DNA of 64,000 nucleotides from NCBI GenBank assembly GCA_037447655.1, contig JBBHKE010002138.1, forward strand, positions 37,187-101,186, read 5' to 3'. This document shows positions 47,777 to 60,931 of this stretch, piece by piece. The first letter of the stretch is position 1, and the number at the start of each line of letters is the position of its first letter. The notes under the pieces are model-generated. The model was not told where the DNA came from, did not search any database, and worked only from the letters and a program-made list of their open reading frames with translations. The translations under genes were made by a program, and so were the position numbers. The stretch is from Zygnema cylindricum (Eukaryota; Streptophyta; Zygnematophyceae; Zygnematales; Zygnemataceae).

Positions 47777-48977
47777 GATGTAAAGAGAGAGGGAGAGATA
47801 GAGAGAGAGAGAGAGAGCTCACAGGTAGTGGAGCGTAGGAGGCAATGGGAGGTGCCAAAGCCACAAAGGGGATAGCTCCTCCTACCCCCAAAGCCAAAGG
47901 CACCAGGGGGGGTAGAGGGATAGAAGCGATAGCTTTTCCCACTCTCTCTGCCCTCCTCCATGTCCGTCCAAAAATGTTCTCCCTCCGTGATGCGACAAAA
48001 ATGAAGCTGTTTCCGGCAATGGCCCCCGAAGACGAGGGAGAGGAGGAGGAGGGCGGGGGGACAGGGGGAGAGGGAGGAGAGGGAGGCTGGAGGGAGGAAG
48101 AGGGAAGGGGAGAGAGGGGAGGAGAGAGAGGGGGAGGGGGAGGGGAGGAGGGGAGGGAGGGGGAGGAAGTGGGGAGGAGGAGAGGGAGTTTTTTTATTTT
48201 TTACTTTTAATTTTGTTTTACATTTTATTTTATATTTACTTTTAAAAAGCGAGAAAACTTTTCAATTATCAATTTGTTCAAATTTGGGTTTAAAATACAC
48301 ATTTGTACAAAGTTATTATATCTAATTATCTGTAAGAGATGATTATTTTTAAAGGGGCACAAATAGGGTCTCTTTTATTTTCTTTATATATATATATTCA
48401 TACAAACATAAATAAATATATACACATATATATAGATTATTTCAGAATGGGTATAAATAGGGTTCAGAAAAAAATGGCAAAAAAAAGGGGTAAGAAACTC
48501 ACTTTTTTCAGAGGGTCAAAGAATTCTTTGGGAGGTCCACTCATGTGACGCTTTGTCACGGCGGAACGAATCAGCTAAAAGACAAAAAATATATAAAAAA
48601 AAAAGTGAATTTAAAAGAAGAAAAAACAGCAGTTCCTCCAGACTTCAAAAAAAAAAAATAATAATAAAAAAAAAAAAAAATAATAAAAAAAAAAAAAAAA
48701 AAAAGAGAGATAAAAAAAAGAGTAAAAACCAAAATCTTACCCCTCCCTCCTTCGCAGCCGCCTTCCCCGCTCCCTCTCTCCCTGCTTGCCACGTGGCACC
48801 ACTCAGATCCTGACACGTGGCACTCCATGTCATCCTCCTCCCATACGACACTGCCCCCGGATTTGAAGTCAGTACTCCTCCCGGAATTCCCGGATCCAAT
48901 GAAATTCCAGGAGAGGACCCCCCCCGGAAGAGCCTCCTCATCGCCGCCCTACTCAGCCGCCCCATCCTCACTCCCAT
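44015..48977 (-). CDS. TMEM69-like DUF3429 membrane protein, 3' end incomplete
   Basis: Four exons are visible: 48741-48977, 47823-48086, 46420-46525 and 44015-44111. Exon 1 encodes an Arg-rich N-terminus ([20 protein letters not shown]) without acidic residues for 27 positions, as in mitochondrial or plastid targeting. Exon 2 has a Pro/Ser linker, [19 protein letters not shown] and the first membrane segment [20 protein letters not shown]. Exon 3 has [20 protein letters not shown], the DUF3429 signature. Exon 4 has [19 protein letters not shown], the third conserved block. Exons 1-3 join in phase. Exon 3 to 4 is off by one base, so a small exon is missing from the model or the gene is broken. 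TMEM69 is a poorly understood mitochondrial inner-membrane protein. Introns 2 and 3 are filled with GA/CT tracts. The last exon was not found. Confidence 0.75.
45255..45660. repeat. (GGGAGA)n hexanucleotide array inside DUF3429-gene intron
   Basis: About 390 bases of nearly pure GGGAGA on the plus strand, ending in a run of about 13 Gs. Six-frame translation gives Gly-Glu, Arg-Gly, Pro-Leu or Pro-Ser repeats. None is a gene. On the sense strand of the host gene it is a long pyrimidine tract. Confidence 0.95.
45770..46418. repeat. Purine-rich GA/GGGAGA region in same intron
   Basis: Irregular GA, GGGAGA and GGGAGC repeats, with two related segments (about 46030-46085 and 46105-46150) sharing AGAAAATGACGGAGTGGGAG. 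It runs up to the splice donor of exon 3, where a (GA)n array lies directly next to the GT. Confidence 0.9.
46540..47820. repeat. Intron 2 of DUF3429 gene with GA arrays at both ends
   Basis: GA microsatellites fill 46540-46770 and 47640-47818, beside exon 3 and exon 2 respectively. A run of about 17 Gs is at 47672-47689. The middle (46780-47630) is AT-rich and has no recognised feature. Confidence 0.85.
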
Positions 48978-49630
48978 GCTGCCACGTGGCACCTGATGAC
49001 GTGGCAGAGGATTTGCTGACGTGTAGCAAGCCCTGCCGACGAGGACTATATGACCTGCTGACGTGGCAGGGGACCTGCTGACGAGGAATATGGCCTGCTG
49101 ACGTAAGGAGGATCTGCTGACCTAGATTCTCCCTTGCTGACGTGGCGTGGGAACTGCTGACGTGGCACGGGACTTGCTGACGTGGAAAAATACTTGCTGA
49201 CGTGGCACTGTAGGCGAATGATGCCTGCTGACGTGGAGAAGGACTAGGAACTTGGACTGGAAGCGGATGACGTGGAATGTACTGCCACGTGGCACGACTT
49301 TCAGTCAGAAATCAGAATGGCGAATGAACTTAACGTACAGAAAAAGACAAGAAAGGCCGCATTGTTTTTTCACAAACCCTAAAAAAAATCCACGTGGCAG
49401 ATTTTCCGTGAAAGTAGAGAGAAAAAAGATTCAAAACAAAAAAAAAAATGTGTCCCTGGGAAGACAAAAATGGTCGAGGGGAATACGACAAAGGACTATG
49501 ACACGTGGAATGATGGCACAATGCCACGTGGCTTCGCGTTGAGAACCCGAAATTCTGAGGAGAGAGTTGCCACGTGTGAGAATGAAATAGAGACACGCGC
49601 CAATAGTTTGTCAAATTGGAACACGTGTCG
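48978..49630 (-). promoter_or_regulatory. Upstream region of DUF3429 gene, dense in bZIP-type ACGTG sites
   Basis: I count about 16 ACGTG cores here and two more inside exon 1. Nine are TGACGTG, and most of those extend to TGACGTGG. TGACGTGR is the unfolded-protein-response element bound by plant bZIP28/bZIP60 and animal ATF6/XBP1. CCACGTGGCA is a G-box/ABRE type. Sites further out are CCACGTGGCA near 49391, ACACGTGG near 49502, CCACGTGGC near 49523 and CCACGTGTG near 49570. Binding is inferred from motif alone. Confidence 0.55.
48989..49212. repeat. 20-bp tandem array, consensus GGGACCTGCTGACGTGGCAC
   Basis: The TGACGTGG position recurs at 48997, 49017, 49037, 49059, 49079, 49099, 49118, 49138, 49158, 49178 and 49198. 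The spacing is almost always exactly 20 bases. Units at 49037, 49079, 49099 and 49118 have a damaged core (for example TGACGAGG). Two outlying copies are at 49229 and 49268. It begins 20 bases upstream of the proposed start codon of the TMEM69-like gene. Confidence 0.92.
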
Positions 49631-50834
49631 ACTTGTAACTCCTGTTCGAAATTTTGGAGTCAAGTGTGGACCTTTGGAATTAAGAATTTTGAAGATATTT
49701 TTTACTTTTTTGAGGAAAAAGAAAAATAAAAGAGGAATTATTAAAATTACTACATGTGAATTACTATAACTACTTCATATCAGCCTGAGGTACTGTCGTC
49801 TAGGTTATTCGTACATATTGGTACAGCAGAAAGTACTGTACCACACTGGCTCAGAATCTCGAAAATACGTTCTAGGTACGGCAGAGAATCTAGAAGATCT
49901 GCTACAAATCTATTCTTCGCGACTAGATTGTTTGCAATTTGAACCTAAATCTTCCAATGCAGCGTTACACGTGGGAGATTGTGTTTTTCTTTGACAAACT
50001 CTGACACACCCCTCTATCCGTACGAATCTTACAAATTTTGAGAATTCAACATGCAGATTTTGAGATCAAATAAAGAATCTAATACGTGTGGTATTCCCAT
50101 TGGTAAGATAGACTACAGTACTGTAATGTAGTACTGTACACCGTCAATCGCTATCAGAGTATATAACGCCAATTCGGTGCCCTTTTTCAAAAAAAAAAAC
50201 CCGAAATACAATCCATAATTTCATTTTTCCCATTATTCTAATTAGGTTCTTTTTTCCATTAGCGTTAATAAGGAAAGTACACTGCAATGGAAATAGTGTG
50301 ACGTACGGACAAAGAATATCCGTACTAAATGGTACTTTTTGAATTGCAAAGGCATAAAAAGACACTTACCATTATTGCGCACACATGTGAATGTGCACTG
50401 GAAGAAAGAGACGCAAACTCGTTGACAAAAATCACGTTCTCATATGTTCGTCCGTCGACCGTGTGAACAGCGCGACGGCGTACGAATTGTCACATTCTGT
50501 ACGGGTACACAGATTACTGTAGACATCAAAAGGGCGGGTATTTATTATTCAGGACAACCCAAATTACAGTTAGGGGTTGATTAGTATATATCTTTTTTTT
50601 CAAAAAAAAAAAATTATCGATTAGTGTTAATAAGGGTGAAGTTCCATCAAGCGAAAAGTGGCGTTTCTAACAGAAATCCGCGACTCTCCGTATCAAATCG
50701 TACCGCCTATTTTGTTTTTATACGAAAACCAACATTACAGAGAATCTTGCCGATACTCTCCGGAGGTCTTGGAGGTAACAATGGCCGTCGGATGTTCATC
50801 TGCGATGAGTTCGCTTCAATTTTCTCTGTTAGAC

Positions 50835-50859
50835 TCAACCCACCTCGACGAGGTGGGTT
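50835..50859. repeat. Perfect palindrome with ACCTCG core
   Basis: CAACCCACCTCG, one A, then CGAGGTGGGTTG: 12-base arms with no mismatch. Confidence 0.9.
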
Positions 50860-51720
50860 GGCATACACAGAAAAAAAAAATCGTGACACGCTGGACGATT
50901 GAGCTACGTGTCATGATGGATAACCAACGAAAAATCTTCAGATTTGCACACGACACGCGGTTTCCAAAATACAACCGAAAATAATAACGAAATTTCGTAA
51001 CATTCCCTGGTCACTCTATTTTCGGTAACTTTTGTTTCGTCACACTATTTCTCTCACAGGACTTTCGAAAATTGAAACCCTAAAAAATGAGCTGGCGTAC
51101 AGACTTGCGTCTGCAAAAAGTATAATTTTTTTGTCGTATTATTACTTCGTACGCAGGTACATGCTACGCAAGTCAAGATTTGAAGTTAAGTTTGTCGGTT
51201 CTAAAAATCTGAAAGATATTCAATATCGGATCCTAACTTACGTGGCGCCATTCAATTTAGAACACGTGGCTTACAAACTCTACGTGATGGAACTTCGACT
51301 GAGGGTAACATTCCATTAGGCGGTCCCAGTAAATGTACGGAAAAGTCTACTGACAGCGTTTACTGGAAGTCCGCTCCATTGTGTCGGGCCAGTGAATAAC
51401 CTTTCGAGATTATGATTGGTGCCACGTAGTTAGTGTTCACATTTTGAAAATCTAAAAATATTCTTCAAACGGAAAATCTAAACGAGAATATCTGTACCAG
51501 CGGAGGATAGAGAGAAGCGCTTTCACGGACTTCGCTTTTGCGAAATGGCGTCCGTTGGTCGAGACCCCTCCACTGCCTCTGTATGGAAAAAGGTCCACGG
51601 AAAAAAATACGTACAGGCTGTAAATATGCAGTGGATTTTTTTTTTGAGGAAAATTTTGTCAAAAACCTCCGACGCGTGCGAAATCATATGCATATTCGCT
51701 CACGTCATGTAACTTTATTT

Positions 51721-51744
51721 AAAATCACCTCGCGAGGTGATTTT
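51721..51744. repeat. Perfect 24-bp palindrome with ACCTCG core
   Basis: AAAATCACCTCG joined directly to CGAGGTGATTTT, with no spacer and no mismatch. It shares the CACCTCG/CGAGGTG centre with the palindrome at 50835-50859. Confidence 0.9.
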
Positions 51745-52484
51745 ATTGAAGTTTGAAGAGTATCTGGAAGGACGCGAAAGTGGGTCGAAACTCGCTAAAC
51801 GATAAACTGCATCGCGATATACGACAAACTGCGGTACAGCTAAAGTATTAATGGAACGCAACTTGTACGGTGGTAATTTGAATTTTTTGGTACGGCTGCA
51901 GATTTTCTCCTTTTTTTCCAAGTTATAAAGGAAAACGACAGAAAATAACTGTAACTTTAACACATGGGAAAGTGCCCTAAGTGACGAAAAAACTATTAAA
52001 CACTAAAAGCGATACACAGTGTAATGTACTTTTCTGTTGGAAGATTGTGTGCGAATACGCTAAAAGACAAAATAATAGGTTAATTGGTGGTAATTATAGG
52101 GATTCGTACGGTGCAATTATAACAGTCCTCCAAAAGAAAAAATAAAATTTTCCGCGAAGAATCGCACGGAATTAGCGTGTTTAGAAAATATTTCGTGCGG
52201 CACATTAAATAACTCGTACGAGATTTAGAATTTGATTGAGTTTCAAATTTTCGCACATTATACATATTTAGTGCGAATAGATTCGCACTTATTTTATAGT
52301 ACGGTATCCTTTCGCCACCGCGAGACCGCATCACCTTCCCTTGCAATATTCCATGGGTCAAATAACATCAAACTTTTTTGAAAATTTATCGATTTTTATG
52401 GTTTTTTTTTTTAATCATACGGAGGTCCTTTAGATGTTTTTTTAAGTCTCTTTTGATTTTTTTGCGGTTTTTGATCTCTTCCAA

Positions 52485-52620
52485 TTCCAACCCTAATTCC
52501 AAACCCTAATTTCTAACCCTAATTTTTAACCCTAATTCTAACCCTAATTTCTAACCCTAATGTGAATCTAGAACCCTTGTTCCAACCCTAATTCCAACCC
52601 TAGGCTTAGCCCTAATTTTT
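52485..52620 (+). promoter_or_regulatory. Telobox-like ACCCTAA cluster upstream of the charged-protein gene
   Basis: Seven ACCCTAA words plus two near-matches occur at spacings of about 12-14 bases, ending about 55 bases before the start codon at 52676. AAACCCTAA is the plant telobox, common close to the transcription start of ribosomal-protein, replication and other growth genes. The regular spacing also fits a decayed 13-base minisatellite or an interstitial telomere-like tract. Confidence 0.55.
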
Positions 52621-52675
52621 AGCTCTCCTCTAGGTTTTTTTTTTTTTTGTTGAACCATATTTTTTTTTTGTTGAA

Positions 52676-54632
52676 ATGGATCGTCCGAAAAGGCGCACTA
52701 CAGTCCAAAATTACGCCCAGCTGGCAAGAGGAAATTATGACTTGGAAGAAGAAAATTTTAATTTCAGGGATTCGAAAAGGTCCAAAAACAATGCTCAAGA
52801 CACTACAGACAAAACAGAAAACGACAAAAAAGTTTTCTCGTTTAGGACAAACCATACCAGGAAGAGGACAAGGAGGGTGGCGAATGGGGTGGAGGGAGAG
52901 GAAAATGGAGGGCGGAAGAGTTCGTGGATGTCCGACGAGGGGGGAGGAAGGGAGAGAGAGGGGGAAAGAGGGAGAGGGAGAAAGATCAGGAAAGAGAAGG
53001 TAGGCGGCAGATCGGATAATGGGAGAGGAGAAACCGGAGGGAGGGAGGGAGGAGAAATTTGAATAGAGGAAGGAGTTTTTGAATTTTTTCAAAATTTTTA
53101 GATTTGTTTTGAAGTTTGTTTGTTTGTTTCGATTCGCTTTTGATTATGTTTTTGTTTTGTTTTCATTTTTTTTTGGTTTTGTTTCAATTTTGTTTCGGTT
53201 TTGTTTCCGTTTTATGTCAGTTTTGTTACCGTTTTGTTTCATAATTTATTTCATATTTTTGTCAGTTTTGTTTCAGTTTTGTCGCGGTCTTTCAATTTTG
53301 ATTCAGAATGTAGTTTAACACTTTTTTTTTTTTTGTCTTTTCTTGGTTCGACCATATAGAAAAAGACGAAAAAAAAAGGGATCAAAAATCTTCCCGAAAT
53401 GGAAGAATTGAAATCAGAAGAGGACGAAGAAAGCACCGGTCCTTCATCGGAAAGTGATGTTCCGGTTTCGGAAGATGATGTCGAAGATGCCGACGATGAT
53501 GTCGAAGATGACGACGATGATGTCGAAGATGACGACGATGATGTCATTGAAGACGAGGATGACATCATTGAGGACGATTTTGTGCCTTCTCGACAAAAAA
53601 AACCTCCTCAAAAACAGAGTGAAGGCCATTCAAATTCTCAAAAAACGGTATGTTTTTGTACTCAAAAGAATGTGAATATCACATTTTTGCATTAAAGTCT
53701 TATTTGAGAAATTTGGAGTTTCCAATTGTAAGTAAAGGGAGAAGATCCGAAGAAATAAAGAAGGAAAACCTTTGATAGTGATGATCATTTGGCATAACTT
53801 TTATTGTTGAAGTCTGTAACAAAAAATCATGTAAAGATCTGGATTTGTTTACTTTCCTAGATATGGTTTTTAAGGAATTTTAGTTACTTTTTAGTTACTT
53901 TTTAATTTTTTTAAATTACTTTTTAATTGCTTTTTAAATATTTTTTAATTACTTTTACAAATTACGATTGTACTTTCCATGCCTTGACAAAAACCCCAAA
54001 GAGACCTAAAAAAAACCCTTATATAAACCCGAAGAAAACATAATAAATTCCCTAATAGTGTGGATTTCTTCACGACAGGGAGTAAAGAAAACTCCTGTTT
54101 TTGGCAAAAAAGATAATCCAAAAGATAATAAAGTATGTAAATAAAACATAAGTATAAATACAAATAATACTATATAAGATTGAAAAATAAATCCATGAGA
54201 AGGTGATACATAAGAATCACAGGAAATAGCAAAGGGAGAGAGAGGGAGAGAGGGGGGGAGGGAGGGAGGGAGAGGGAGAGGGAGAAGGGGAGAGGGAGAG
54301 AGAGACTCCCGTTCTGTTCCATTCCATTTTATTCGGAATCCATTCCATTTCCATTTCCCGTTTCCTTTTTCATTTCATCTTCCGTTTCCGTTGCTCAATT
54401 CTTTCCGTTTCTCAATTGTTTCTGTGGGTCCTTTTCCTGACAGGCGAATAAACAGATACAGACGAATCGGCGACAGGCGGGAAATATTTCGAAAAAAAAA
54501 TTAAAAAAAACTCCATCGAATGTTCGAGAAAGATTGTTGAGGAAAATAGGATTGGACCATCGAATTCCTCTTCCGGTTCCGAAAAAAGGGTCTCGACCGA
54601 TTCTAAAGAAACAAGAACCTTCTACAAAGTAG
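52676..54632 (+). CDS. Charged nuclear-type protein, NUCKS1/RAD51AP1-like N-terminus
   Basis: Four exons: 52676-52999, 53360-53647, 54079-54132 and 54444-54632. All have GT/AG borders, all are multiples of three, and they end in TAG, giving 284 residues. The start MDRPKRRTTVQNYAQL resembles the RP-R-x-x-V-x-Y-x-Q opening of animal NUCKS1 and RAD51AP1, which are chromatin and DNA-binding proteins. A basic stretch follows. Exon 2 carries a long Asp/Glu tract (VEDDDDDVEDDDDD), and the end is basic (LKKTPSNVRERLLRKIGLDH). A nuclear, nucleic-acid or histone-binding role is inferred from charge layout. Homology to NUCKS1/RAD51AP1 is tentative because only the N-terminal motif matches. No catalytic domain is seen. 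The gene structure is far better supported than the function. Confidence 0.7.
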
Positions 54633-57424
<2,792 letters not shown>

Positions 57425-57427
57425 CCC

Positions 57428-57612
57428 ACTATGCGACAACACCTGCTCCCCGTCGCCATGTACCTCCGGATCTGATTTTCGTCTTCTTCTTCCCCACTAC
57501 GCGACAGCACCTGCTCCCCGTCGCCATGTACCTCCGGATCTGATTTTCGTCTTCTTCTTCCCCACTATGCGACAGCACCTGCTCCCCGTCGCCATGTACC
57601 TCTGGATCTAGC
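57428..57612 (+). repeat. 68-bp tandem repeats in element leader
   Basis: Two full units and most of a third, with 68-base spacing (starts at 57428, 57496 and 57564). Each holds ACTACGCGACAGCACCTGCT, GCCATGTACCTCCGGATCTG and a CTTCTTCTTC block. A 60-base version of the same unit lies at 33306-33620. Tandem leader units act as promoters in some mammalian L1 elements. A promoter role here is inference. Confidence 0.85.
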
Positions 57613-57940
57613 CTGCAGCCGTTGCCAACCGCACGCCCACGAGCGAAATCATAGGTGCGACCCCCATCCGTAATCCTTAAACTCCTTCCCCCCTTCTATT
57701 CAACGCCAAACACCCCAATTCCTCTCACTAAAATTACACACACCTCAAACCCTAACGCTAAGAACACACACACGCTCACACACACACAACCGGGAAAAAA
57801 ATATATATATAAAAAAAAAAAAAGGTTCCGTCCCACTACCATTTCCACCACCTATTTCCCATGGTTTCCTTTCCTCCTTCCCATTTCCCCCTTCCTCTCC
57901 ATCTATCACGTCCCATGCTTCTCCCTCTCATTCAATAACC

Positions 57941-60931
57941 ATGTCCGGCCGTGCACCCTCACCTCTTCTCCCTCGTTCACCTCCTCCACCTAAACCTCGC
58001 ACACAAGCCACAACACGGATAGAATGTAGCGGGTGTCATAACCATTTCGCAAACGGTGCCGGTATTGCCCGACATACAAAGAGTTGTCAACAATTTTTGG
58101 CCCAGAGCGGCCCTTCCTCCAGTACCCTTTCTTCCACCATACTCCCATCCGGACCTACGAGCGAAGATTGGGCATTTGTACGCGATTTAGACGTGCTCGG
58201 AGCTTATGATTTGGGGGCACCCCGTCCGCGATTATACACGCGGATTCCCATGGCTGTGCGGATTATCGTGCAGGACGCCCTCCACCTTCCTTTGTCCCGT
58301 ATTTATTCGGATCCCGCAGATGTTGGACCTTGGCACCTCCTTTTCATGTTTTCACTTTGGGTTCTAGTCTTACCTGCCCGTGGCAATGGTAGCGGGGCCT
58401 GAGAAACTATGGCCCGATGTCGACGTTTCCTTCGAGGTGATTGGCGGGCCCTTCATGCCGAGCACGAGTATCGAGTTGGGAGTGCTTCCTTCACACCACG
58501 TCGTACCTCTCGGACTTCAGATGTGCCATCTTCCTATCGTCGTGCGGTTCATTTGGGTCGAGTTGGTGAGCTCTCTAGAGCGGTTCGGGCCCTCCAGCCA
58601 TTTAATCCTGCTCCTCGGTCTTCTGCGACTGTTGAGATTCTTCGAGCTCTTCATCCACCAGCTCCTACCCCACAGTCCCCCTCTATTCACACCTTCGAGC
58701 CGCCAGAGTGTTTTATCTTGGATCGAGACTCCTTTATTAAAGCCCTTACGACTTCTCCACATCTTTCAGCGGGGGGTCCTTCGGCACTGTTTATGGGCTA
58801 TTTCGCGACGTTTTGCCTCTAAAATCTGGTGCTCGGGGTTTTGATATGTTTTTTCGAGTTTGCTCCCTTATTGCGGCTGGCACTGTCCCTTCACGTATTT
58901 GTGATCTCCTCACAGCCTCCCGCCTCGTAGCTGTCACCAAACCCAATGGGGGAATCCGTCCTATTGCAGTGGGCGAGGTTTTGTACCGATTGGTGGCTCG
59001 TGCCATCTGCATCCAACTCCAGCCCGCTTTTCATGATTATTTCTCTCCTCATTAGTTTGGAGTGGCAACCCGGGGGGGTTATGAGGCTGTGGTCCATGGG
59101 ATCCGGGCTTTGTTAGATGCCCATCCGGATTGGTTAGTCCTCCAGGTGGATGTTTCTAATGCCTTTAACACAGTGGATCGGAATGCCATTTTTTCGGAGC
59201 TTATGGCTGCACCTTCCCTGATTGTCCAGATATTTCCTTTTGTGAGAGCTTTTTATTCTCTGAGCAGTAGCCTCTCTTTCTCCACTGATGATGATTTGGT
59301 CCCACTTTCCTCCACGACTGGCACTCGTCAGGGTGATCCTCTTGGGGGCCCTTTGTTTGCCCTAGCCCATTACCGTGCCCTTCGAGCTTCTGCAGCTGCT
59401 TATCCTTCTTGCCTCTTCCCTTCAGTTGCGGATGACACACACATTATTGGTCCTTCGGACCAAGTTATACCGGCCTACAACTTTTTCAAGGCTCGCTTAG
59501 CCGAACTTAATCTTTCGGTACAGCCCTCTAAGTGTGTTGTCTGGTCCCCACGTCCTATTCCTCCTCCTTTCACTCCCCCTCCTGGTTTTCAGACTCCTCC
59601 TCCTTCCGAAAGCATTCGTGTGTTGGGTTGCCCGCTTGATTCCGATCCATACGTCACGACATTCCTTGATTCCGCTCTTCAGACAGATTTGTCCCACGTG
59701 GACGACCTTCCTCGCCTTTCTGATCCCCAGGTTGCCTTAGCTCTTCTGACACGTTGTTTCCCTCACCGACCCTCCTACCTTACTCGGACTTCCCCTCCCA
59801 CCCCATCCTTTGTGTCCTCACTTTCTACATTCGATGATCGCCTTATGGATGTCCTCCACACTTTGTTGGGCCGTGGAGCTTTTGATCGGGAGTTTGGGCC
59901 TGCAGCACGCATCCAAGCCTCTCTTCCTGTCTCGGCTGGCGGTTTGGGTTTACTCTCGACGGCGCGTGGATCTCATGCCGCCTATTTGGGGAGTTGGTGC
60001 TTTGTTGCTTCCACTATTGTTTCTCGTTTTCTGGTCGGGGACACTCCTATTCTTGCGGCCGTGGTTCCCCGTGTTTCACATGGTGAGCTCGCCTTCCAGT
60101 GGTCCCTTTTTGATGCATCGCGTTCTCTTAATCCGGTTGTTATCAAGGAAATGCTGATTTTTTCCACTCTCGTTACGACATCAGTTGCACGTGTTCAAGA
60201 ATCCATTTCTGATCGGGTCGTCGCCGCTATTAAATCTGAGCTTCTTAAGGCGTTTCCTTCCAATTCTTCGCGTGCCCGTTTTCTGTCTTGTGGCGGACAT
60301 GGCTCTGGAGCTTGGCTATTGGCCGTCCCTATCTTATCCACTCTTCGTTTCACCCCGGCTCAATTCACCACGGCCCTTAGATTCCGGCTTGGCCTCCCTC
60401 ACCCACCTTTGCTTGGCTCACTTGTTTGCTCCTGCGGCCACGTTCTTGAGCCCGATGGGGTCCATTTACTTCGTTGCTCCACGACACGATTCGAGACACC
60501 ATCGCTACTATCGCTTCTGAGGGGGGATTTTCTGTTCGTCGCGAGGTCTCTCACATTATGTCTTCGCGTCGGTTCGACCTTGTATTACTTGATGGTGTGC
60601 GTCGTACATTTGGTGAGATTGTTTTGACGAACCTACCTCAACTACAGTCGTCAACCAAGGTGCTCGGCATATGGGAGTGGCTGCCAGTGACGCAGCTAAA
60701 AGGAAAGAGCGTGATTATGCCCTTCGCTTCGCGATGGATGGCTTCATTCCGATGGCGGTCGAGATATTTGGTTGTTTGGGTGTTGCTTTAGACGAGTTTT
60801 TACGTACTTGTGGTCGACGCTCGTTCGAGAGGCGAGGACCTGGGAGCCCTCCTGTTTCAGTTCTTACTTCTTTTTATCGTCAACGTTTTTCCGTGGCCCT
60901 ACAACGGTTGTTGGCTTCTATATTAGTTTGA
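57941..60931 (+). pseudogene. Polyprotein of the endonuclease-type non-LTR element, disrupted
   Basis: The start is the ATG at 57941. Residues 29-49 form a C-x2-C-x12-H-x3-C finger (CSGCHNHFANGAGIARHTKS and a final C). After a frameshift near 58390 a second finds LRGDWRALHAEH. After another near 58800 the RT begins (VAVTKPNGGIRPIAVGEVLY). A stop sits at 59053. Then come VLQVDVSNAFNTVDRN, TGTRQGDPLGGPLFALAHYR and the catalytic VADDTHIIG near 59425. At 60427-60477 lies CSCGHVLEPDGVHLLRC, followed in a shifted frame by HDTIRDTIATIASEGGF, SVRREVSHI, SRRFDLVLLDG and EIVLTN, the restriction-like endonuclease. It ends with EIFGCLGVALDEFLRTCGRR. With at least three frameshifts and one stop, it is not active. 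Confidence 0.85.

Larger units (their letters stand above)
49631..52480. other. Intergenic, with two ACCTCG palindromes and a MITE end
   Basis: No gene is supported. A MITE-like left end (TACACCGTCAATCGCTATCA) lies at 50137. Perfect palindromes are at 50835-50859 and 51721-51744. The stretch is rich in CGTAC and GTACG words (51100-52330), unlike the GA-rich DNA around it. Confidence 0.45.

Noticed and set aside
47845-48210. Plus-strand 121-residue frame ending in Gly/Glu repeats
   Set aside because: Antisense to exon 2 of the DUF3429 gene, whose minus-strand frame has clear membrane segments and splice sites.
52485-52620. True telomere end
   Set aside because: The ACCCTAA words are interrupted and only about 130 bases long, with ordinary sequence on both sides.
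58409-60931. Intact reverse transcriptase gene of the host
   Set aside because: Frameshifts, a stop at 59053 and related fragments elsewhere in the window show a decayed mobile element.
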